Of a stretch of 64,000 nucleotides of DNA, positions 58,677 through 64,000 are shown in pieces. Position numbers and translations under genes: made by a program. The notes under the pieces were generated by a model. The model was given only the letters and a program-made list of their open reading frames with translations. It did no database searches and was not told where the DNA came from. The stretch is from DTHT01 sp037444625 (GTDB taxonomy: Bacteria; Acidobacteriota; Terriglobia; Bryobacterales; Bryobacteraceae): positions 1-64,000 of the forward strand of contig JBBIMA010000012.1 in the NCBI GenBank assembly GCA_037444625.1, read 5' to 3'. How positions within the stretch are numbered: the stretch's first letter is position 1; the number at the start of each line of letters is the position of its first letter.

Positions 58677-59830
58677 CGCCACGAAGCCGGAACTGCGCGG
58701 GAGGGCACGGCCACCGGCGGCGCGGCGGCCCGGGCCACCGCCTGATATACCGCCAGCGTCTTCTCCGCCGTCCGTTGCCAGGAGAACTGGGCGGCGCGCT
58801 GCAAGCCCAGCCGCTCCATGCGGGCGCGCAGTTCCCGGTCCACCAGCAACTCCCGCATCACGCGGACCATCTCCGAGCTGCGCTGCGGATCGAACAGCAG
58901 CGCCGCCGCGTCGGCCACCTCCGGCAAGGCCGAGCGGTTCGAGCAGGCCACCGCCTTCCCGCAAGCCATGGCCTCCACCAGCGGCAGCCCGAAGCCCTCA
59001 TAAAACGAGGGAAAGACGAACAGCTCGCAAGCGTTGTACAGGTGCAGCAAGTCCTCGTCGCTGACGAAGCCGGTGAAGTGGATCCGCTCGGCGGCGCCCG
59101 AGCGCTGGGCCGCCTTGCGCACCCGGCCGCCGTACCAGGTCTCCTTGCCCGCCAGCACCAGGCGCAGCCGCGAGCCGGGCAACAGCGGCAGCAGCTCGGC
59201 GAAGGCGGCGATCAGCCCGATCGGGTTCTTGCGCGGTTGCAGGTCGCCCACGCTCAGCAGGAACGGCGGCTCGATGCCGAATCGCGCCCGCACGTATGCC
59301 GCCGCCACAGCGGGCGAAATCGGACGGAACACCGCCGAGGCCGCGTTGGGGATCACCGCGATGTCGGCCGGATCGCGGCCGTAATGGCGCGCGATGGCCC
59401 GGGCCGAAAACTCGCTGCCGGTCAGGATGCGCGCCGCCCGCGCCACCGTTCGCCGCACGGTGAGGCGCAGTTGCCGGGCCCGCCACCAGGGAAAATGCTC
59501 GGGTTGCTCCAGGAAGCTGACGTCGTGGACGCTTACCACCACCGGCACCGGGCAGTCCAGCGGCGCCGTGTACTGCACATGCAACAGCGCGGGACGGTCC
59601 CGGCGCACGCGGCGGGGCAGATCCCAGCCCAGCCGCAAAAACGGATTCGCCGAGACCCGGCGCAACCGGAAGCGTTCCGGGACCCAGCGCCGAGCCTGCT
59701 TCTCGGAGACGTAAGCCACCAGCTCCCAGTCCCCGCCCAACCCCGCCAGGGCCTGAAGCAGGCTTCGAACGTACACTTCGTTCCCGGTCAGCCGCCGCCC
59801 GATCGCATGCGCATCCACCGCAAAGAGCAT
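58673..59830 (-). CDS. GT4-family glycosyltransferase
   Basis: 385 residues, GT-B fold. N-terminal domain: LFAVDAHAIGRRLTGNEVYVRSLLQALAG, VHDVSFLEQPEHFPWWRARQLRLTVRRT, and ILTGSEFSARAIARHYGRDPADIAVIPNA. C-terminal donor-binding domain: FLLSVGDLQPRKNPIGLIAAFAEL, IHFTGFVSDEDLLHLYNACELFVFPSFYEGFGLPLVEAMACGKAVACSN, with the EGFGLPLVEAMA ExxxxxxxE signature of GT4. Cytoplasmic face of the membrane. First gene of the glycan cluster; TATACT lies 10 nt before its ATG. Confidence 0.92.
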   Translation of the reverse strand: MLFAVDAHAIGRRLTGNEVYVRSLLQALAGLGGDWELVAYVSEKQARRWVPERFRLRRVSANPFLRLGWDLPRRVRRDRPALLHVQYTAPLDCPVPVVVSVHDVSFLEQPEHFPWWRARQLRLTVRRTVARAARILTGSEFSARAIARHYGRDPADIAVIPNAASAVFRPISPAVAAAYVRARFGIEPPFLLSVGDLQPRKNPIGLIAAFAELLPLLPGSRLRLVLAGKETWYGGRVRKAAQRSGAAERIHFTGFVSDEDLLHLYNACELFVFPSFYEGFGLPLVEAMACGKAVACSNRSALPEVADAAALLFDPQRSSEMVRVMRELLVDRELRARMERLGLQRAAQFSWQRTAEKTLAVYQAVARAAAPPVAVPSRAVPASWR

Positions 59831-59840
59831 GAATTCTCTC

Positions 59841-59846
59841 AGTATA
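59841..59846 (-). promoter_or_regulatory. -10 box TATACT for the glycan cluster
   Basis: TATACT (minus) ends 10 nt before ATG 59830, within the 36-bp gap after the symporter gene. Confidence 0.45.
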
Positions 59847-59866
59847 GACCAGCGACACTCACCGGA

Positions 59867-61531
59867 TTACGATTTCTGAACCCCCCGCGCTCGGCCCAGG
59901 ATTCGCGCGGCGGCCCACCCCGTGCCGATAGTCACCAGGCAACCCAACACGTTGTACCACAGGAAGGAGATGCCCGAGGCGAAGTGAGCCGCCAGCACGG
60001 CCGCTTCGCCCGCCAGCACGGCCGTGAAGGCGGCGCCGCCCCGCACGCGGGCAAACAGGAAGGCCAGCGCGAAGACCCCCAGCATCGGGCCGTAGAACAG
60101 CGAACCCACCATGTTGACGGCCTCGATCAGCGAGCCCAAATTCCTGCCGTACTGCGCGAAGGCCACCGCGTAGCAGCCCCAAAAGACCGTAGCCAGCCGC
60201 GAGGCCCGCAAGCACTCCCGGTCCCCCGCCTGCGGGCGCAGGTGTCGGCGGTAGACGTCTATCACCGTGACCGTGGCCAGCGAGTTGATCTCGGCGGAAA
60301 TGGTGGACATGGCGGCCGCGAAGACCGCGGCCAGAATCAGACCCACCAGCCCGGCGGGCAGGTATCGGGTCACGAAAGAAAGGAAAACGTAGTTGGCGTC
60401 GTTCACGCCCTGGGCCGCCTCCCGGCGGACGGCTTGGAGGCGCCGCTCGGCCGCGCGGTAGGCCTGCGCCGCTCTCTCGCTCGGATCCCCGTTGCGGCGC
60501 GCTTCGATCAGCGCCCAGGCGGCCTGGCGCCGCTCGCGGAAGGCTTCCTCAAAACGGGCTTCCAGCGCGGGCCAGCGGCCGTCGGCCTGGCGCAGGCGGG
60601 CCAGTTCGGTGGGATGGAACAGAAGGGGCGGCTTCTCGAAGACGAAAAACACGAAAACCAGAGCCCCGATCAGCAGCACCAGAAACTGCATGGGCACCTT
60701 GGCCACCGCGTTGAACAGCAGGCTCAGGCGGCTTTGCCCGATCGAGCGCCCGGTCAAATAGCGCTGCACCTGCGATTGATCGGTGCCGAAGTAAGAGAGG
60801 GCCAGGAACATGCCGCCCACCAACCCGCTCCACAAGGTGTAGCGGTTTCGAGGATCCAAGCTCAGATCCACCGCATTGAGCTTTCCCGCCGCGCCCGCCA
60901 GCCGCAGAGCATCCAGCGGGCCGACGCCCTGGGGCAGCAGCCAGAGCGCGGCGGCCAGGGCGGCCAGCAGGCCCGCGAAGATGATCAGCATCTGCTGGAC
61001 GTCGGTCCAGGTCACCGCCTTGATGCCGCCCAGCGCGGTGTACAGGATCACCAGGCCGCCCATCAGCAGGATGGTGAGGCGGTCGGGCCATCCCAGCATC
61101 ACGGTCAACACCACGGCCGGGGCGTAGAGAGCGAGGCCCACTCCCAGGCCGCGCTGAATGAGGAAAATCAGGCTCACCAGCGCGCGGGTCTTGGCGTCGA
61201 AACGCAGCTCCAGATACTCGTAGGCGGTGTAGACGTTGGCCCGGTGGAAGATGGGCACCGCGGTGGCCGACAGAATCACCATGGCCGGCGGCAGCCCGAG
61301 ATAAAACTGCACGAAGCGCATGCCGTCCACGTAAGCCTGGCCGGTGGTCGAGATGAAGGTGATGGCGCTGGCCTGCGTGGCCATGATCGAGAGCGCCATG
61401 GCGTACCAGGGCATGGTCTTGCCCGCCAGCAGATAGTCGCGGACGGACCCGCTGCCCCGGCCCTTGTACAAGCCGTAGATCACAATGCCGGCCAGCGAGG
61501 CGGCCAGCACCGCCCAGTCCAGCCCCCTCAT
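59867..61531 (-). CDS. Sodium:solute symporter (SSS family)
   Basis: 554 residues with about 13 membrane helices. Family features: DYLLAGKTMPWYAMALSIMATQASAITFISTTGQAY near the start, ALGGIKAVTWTDVQQMLIIFAG (the SSS signature), and FAAAMSTISAEINSLATVTVIDVYRR, part of the sodium site. A hydrophilic, helical insert of about 65 residues (about 325-395, ELARLRQADGRWPALEARFEEAFRERRQ) sits in a loop and is unusual. The substrate is unknown. The start ATG overlaps the stop of the small gene upstream (61528-61531, ATGA), and that gene overlaps the deacetylase, so all three are co-translated. Confidence 0.92.
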   Translation of the reverse strand: MRGLDWAVLAASLAGIVIYGLYKGRGSGSVRDYLLAGKTMPWYAMALSIMATQASAITFISTTGQAYVDGMRFVQFYLGLPPAMVILSATAVPIFHRANVYTAYEYLELRFDAKTRALVSLIFLIQRGLGVGLALYAPAVVLTVMLGWPDRLTILLMGGLVILYTALGGIKAVTWTDVQQMLIIFAGLLAALAAALWLLPQGVGPLDALRLAGAAGKLNAVDLSLDPRNRYTLWSGLVGGMFLALSYFGTDQSQVQRYLTGRSIGQSRLSLLFNAVAKVPMQFLVLLIGALVFVFFVFEKPPLLFHPTELARLRQADGRWPALEARFEEAFRERRQAAWALIEARRNGDPSERAAQAYRAAERRLQAVRREAAQGVNDANYVFLSFVTRYLPAGLVGLILAAVFAAAMSTISAEINSLATVTVIDVYRRHLRPQAGDRECLRASRLATVFWGCYAVAFAQYGRNLGSLIEAVNMVGSLFYGPMLGVFALAFLFARVRGGAAFTAVLAGEAAVLAAHFASGISFLWYNVLGCLVTIGTGWAAARILGRARGVQKS

Positions 61532-61659
61532 GGTTCGAACGCCTGGGCGAACCAGTACAGCAACAGGATCAAGGCGGCCAGGTATAGCAGCACCGCGACG
61601 TAAACGCGGCGCCAGGCGCCCAGAAACGGCGGCGGCTCGTCCCGAACATCAGGGCTCAT
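61528..61659 (-). CDS. 43-residue single-span membrane protein between deacetylase and symporter
   Basis: A 43-codon gene too small for usual length cut-offs. It has an acidic/proline N-terminus (MSPDVRDEPPPFLGAWRRVY), one strongly hydrophobic helix (VAVLLYLAALILLLYWF) and a short tail AQAFEP. The predicted orientation is N-terminus in. Both ends overlap neighbours by ATGA: its ATG (61659) with the deacetylase stop, and its TGA with the symporter ATG. Such a precise fit and the sensible topology make it real. It may be an accessory subunit of the symporter, as small membrane proteins are for some other SSS transporters. Confidence 0.8.
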   Translation of the reverse strand: MSPDVRDEPPPFLGAWRRVYVAVLLYLAALILLLYWFAQAFEP

Positions 61660-64000
61660 CGCAGGGTCTTTCCCGCGCTCAGCAGGTTAGCGAACAGCCG
61701 AAAGGCCCCGGGCACGCCGGCCGGCAGTTGGCGAAACCAGGCATAGGCCGTGAAGATATAGACGCCCTTGCCGTGGCGCGCCACCAGCGTTCCCCCGGCC
61801 AGGGGCTTCTCGCCCGGGTCGGCCGAAACCAGCAGGGGCTGGTAGCGCGGGTCCCATTCCGCAGCGAAGTACAGGCCGCGTTCCTGGACCCAGCCCTCGA
61901 AGTCCGCCGGACCGATCGGGTTGGGCGAGTTCAGCAAGGGATGGCGCGGGTCAGGCAGGCTCACCGGCGCCTCCTCGACCGTGATACGCTCCCGCCCGAG
62001 CCGCAACGGGAAGGGCCCCAGATCAGCCAGAGCCCGGGCCGCCGGCCCGCTTTCCAGCGTGTTGTATTGCACCAGCAGCGTTCCGCCCTGCGCAACGTAT
62101 TCCAACAGCCGCCGCTGGTTGGCCCGCAAATCGGCTCGCACGTTATAAGCCCGCACGCCGGTGACGACGGCGTCGAAACGGCTGAGATCCCCGCGCGCCA
62201 GCTCGGCCGGGCCCAACAGCGTGACCTGGCAGCCCAGTTGCCGCAGCGCCTCGGGAACCTCGTCGCCCGCGCCCATCACGTAACCGACCGCGCGCGCCAG
62301 GGTCTTGACGTCGGCACGCACCAGCCGGGCTTCCGCCGGCGGCAGCCAGCTTACCGGCTCGATGTGAGGGTAGGCGATCTGCCGCCGGCCGAGCGACACC
62401 TCCCTGCCGCCGTTCAACCGGGCGACGGCTCTCAGCCGGGCGACGAGCGGACTCCGCGGCGGCGCCACTTCGAAGGCCAGCGTTTCCTGGCTGCCCGCCT
62501 CAAACAAGCGGAACTCTCGAGCCGCCGGCCGCGCCACCCAGCCGGGCGGAACCTCCAGGGTCACTTCCCCCGCCACTCCCTCTTCGAGCGCCGTCAGCTC
62601 AACCTCGACCGGGCGCGGCGCTTCTTCGGGAAACAGTAGCACCGGCTGGGTGAGGCGCACCGCGACCGGAGGAACCACTTCCAGCCGCCGCGTCTGCTCG
62701 CCCAGCACGCGATCCACGAACCGGTAGCGCACCGGGCGGCGCAACAGGATCGAGGCCGGCCCCACCGCAATCCGGAACTCGGCTTCCAAGACGGGCGGAT
62801 TGTCCGCCAGGCCTGCCAGCTCCTGCTCGCCCAAGGCGTAGGCTTCCTGGCGGCGCGGGGCCGCCAGCCAGAAGGGTGCCGAGTAGGGCGTATCGGGCGC
62901 GAACCGCCAGACCAGTTCGCGACTCAGAGGCTGGTTCTCCGGCAGGTCGGCCTCCACGACTGCGCTCGATTGGGCGCCGCGCCGATCCCCGAGGCTGACC
63001 GAGAGCAGCCGGGCCGGCAACGAGCAGCGGTTGATGACCTCCGCGCGCACGCGCACCTCTCCGCCCGGCGGCACCGTGCGCCGGTCGGCGGTCGCTTCAG
63101 CCCACAAGCCGGCGCAGCGGGCAATGGTCTCGTCCAGCTCGGCGAGCTTGTACCGGGCCCAAGGATCGTTCAAGGCGGCAATCAGCGGGCGAGCCTTAGC
63201 CAGCAGGGGGATCACACGCGCCGGCGCTGAGGGATGGAAGGCGCGGACCGCCTCGGCCAGGATGGCATCCACCGCCCCGCCGCCGGGCAGGCGGTTCCAG
63301 GTGATGTCCATGCCTTCGAAAGGATCGCTGCGGGCCGGCGGGCCGGCCAGCACCACCAGATAGTTTTTGGCCGAGCCTCGCCGCTGGGGCGCCCCGAAGC
63401 CTTGGCTGCGATGCATGCTGCGGCTCAAGCCTGCGATCTCGGAGTAGGAATAACCCAAGACCGGATCGTACTGGCCGACGTCCACCTCGACGGTCCCCGA
63501 GGGGGACTCGCGCGGAGCGCCGAAAACGTTCCACATGAGCCGCCGCGCCTGCCAGGGCTCGACCCAGCGGAGTTGCTCGGGGAAGCGCTTGGGATCGGCC
63601 GCGGCGTGGAAGGCTTCCTCGCCCAGCATGGCCGAGGCCTGGTGGTGCCCGTGGCCGTCGCGCGAGGTTCCCGAGAAGCGCAGCACGACGATGTCCGGAC
63701 GGAAGCGGCGAATCACCCACACCATGTCGGCGAGCACTTGCTCGCGGCCCCATTTCCGGAAGGTCTCCTCGGCGTTCTTGGAGTAGCCGAAGTCTATGGC
63801 TCGGGTAAAGTACTGTTCGGCCCCGTCCAGGCGGCGCGCGGCCAGCAGCTCCTGGGTGCGGATCAGCCCCAGGGCGTCGCCTTGCTCCGAGCCGATCAGG
63901 TTCTGGCCTCCCTCGCCCCGAGTGACGGCCAGATAAGCGGTGCGGACTTTGCGGCCGCGGGCGAACCAAGCCAGCAGAGCGGTGTTTTCGTCGTCAGGGT
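61656..64000 (-). CDS. PIG-L/LmbE-family deacetylase with large C-terminal region (5' end outside window)
   Basis: At least 781 residues; the 5' end is cut by the window edge. The first complete codons read PDDENTALLAWFARGRKVRTAY, and the two bases left before them fit the His of the HPDDE zinc motif. Further family pieces: LTRGEGGQN-like VTRGEGGQNLIG, and FSGTSRDGHGHHQASAMLGEEAF with the HxxH zinc ligand. The catalytic part ends at about 300. Then follow beta-sandwich regions and a Rossmann-like GATase segment (LGCQVTLLGPAELARGDLSRFDAVVTGVRAYNVRADL, LLEYVAQGGTLLVQYNT). Members hydrolyse N-acetyl groups of sugar conjugates. Its stop overlaps the next gene by ATGA. Confidence 0.88.
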   Translation of the reverse strand, partial: PDDENTALLAWFARGRKVRTAYLAVTRGEGGQNLIGSEQGDALGLIRTQELLAARRLDGAEQYFTRAIDFGYSKNAEETFRKWGREQVLADMVWVIRRFRPDIVVLRFSGTSRDGHGHHQASAMLGEEAFHAAADPKRFPEQLRWVEPWQARRLMWNVFGAPRESPSGTVEVDVGQYDPVLGYSYSEIAGLSRSMHRSQGFGAPQRRGSAKNYLVVLAGPPARSDPFEGMDITWNRLPGGGAVDAILAEAVRAFHPSAPARVIPLLAKARPLIAALNDPWARYKLAELDETIARCAGLWAEATADRRTVPPGGEVRVRAEVINRCSLPARLLSVSLGDRRGAQSSAVVEADLPENQPLSRELVWRFAPDTPYSAPFWLAAPRRQEAYALGEQELAGLADNPPVLEAEFRIAVGPASILLRRPVRYRFVDRVLGEQTRRLEVVPPVAVRLTQPVLLFPEEAPRPVEVELTALEEGVAGEVTLEVPPGWVARPAAREFRLFEAGSQETLAFEVAPPRSPLVARLRAVARLNGGREVSLGRRQIAYPHIEPVSWLPPAEARLVRADVKTLARAVGYVMGAGDEVPEALRQLGCQVTLLGPAELARGDLSRFDAVVTGVRAYNVRADLRANQRRLLEYVAQGGTLLVQYNTLESGPAARALADLGPFPLRLGRERITVEEAPVSLPDPRHPLLNSPNPIGPADFEGWVQERGLYFAAEWDPRYQPLLVSADPGEKPLAGGTLVARHGKGVYIFTAYAWFRQLPAGVPGAFRLFANLLSAGKTLR

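Noticed and set aside
1..64000. tRNA, rRNA, CRISPR array, prophage, transposon or riboswitch
   Set aside because: Intergenic spaces are short and were read through; no repeat-spacer pattern, terminal inverted repeats with a transposase, or RNA gene was found.

Overview
The window is a GC-rich (by eye about 65-70% G+C), densely packed chromosomal segment from an acidobacterium, most likely a Bryobacterales/Solibacter relative. The best taxonomic hints are a protein made almost entirely of the Solibacter-type TIGR03437 domain (32955-33767), an Oar-like TonB-dependent receptor with a carboxypeptidase-like N-terminal domain (4934-8353), an S46 dipeptidyl-peptidase, and several secreted hypothetical proteins of a kind I associate with this phylum. 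It is assembly-derived: the first 14 bases are Illumina adapter, and a run of exactly 100 N (37105-37204) joins two contigs. I see no tRNA, rRNA, CRISPR array, prophage or insertion sequence. All calls come from reading the sequence; no database was searched.

Layout. 1-3660 (minus): cell-elongation cluster mrdA-rodA-rng, with rng cut at the left edge. 3721-9294: tetrahaem cytochrome c, TonB-type receptor and a secreted carbon-nitrogen hydrolase. 9331-18143: ftsH, rlmN, a beta-hydroxyacid dehydrogenase with a large OYE/GltD-like flavoprotein, a secreted protein gene interrupted by an in-frame TGA, and gltS. 18240-24075: a tandem pair of secreted paralogues, fused anthranilate synthase trpE(G), hpnE for hopanoids, and an exported metallophosphoesterase. 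24245-27935: yceD-rpmF-plsX followed by dsbD. 27982-32045: enolase-superfamily protein, lone receiver domain, copper-type P-ATPase. 32055-40061: exported proteins, alkaline phosphatase, PhzF, the gap, a GH20-like protein and a LolA-like protein. 40072-50557: S46 peptidase, ATP-grasp-like protein, lepB, a YjhG-type dehydratase, a lipoprotein and an MBL hydrolase. 50650-54650: zinc-ribbon membrane protein, arginine operon argC-argB-argA-like with a tandem ArgR-type operator, and a molybdopterin-binding-domain protein ending at a clear intrinsic terminator. 54794-59830 (minus): translationally coupled glycan cluster (glycosyltransferase, DUF3108, glycosyltransferase-methyltransferase fusion, ABC-2 permease with an extra N-terminal domain). 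59867-64000 (minus): coupled PIG-L deacetylase, 43-residue membrane protein and sodium:solute symporter.

Recurring signals. Many first-in-transcript genes have a TAnnnT -10 hexamer only 6-12 nt before the start codon, often with no Shine-Dalgarno site, which suggests leaderless or near-leaderless mRNAs. The most notable single loci are the TGA-interrupted secreted gene (15933-16895), which has a hairpin placed like a bacterial SECIS but could equally be a pseudogene or a base error, and the deacetylase/micro-protein/symporter operon at the right edge.
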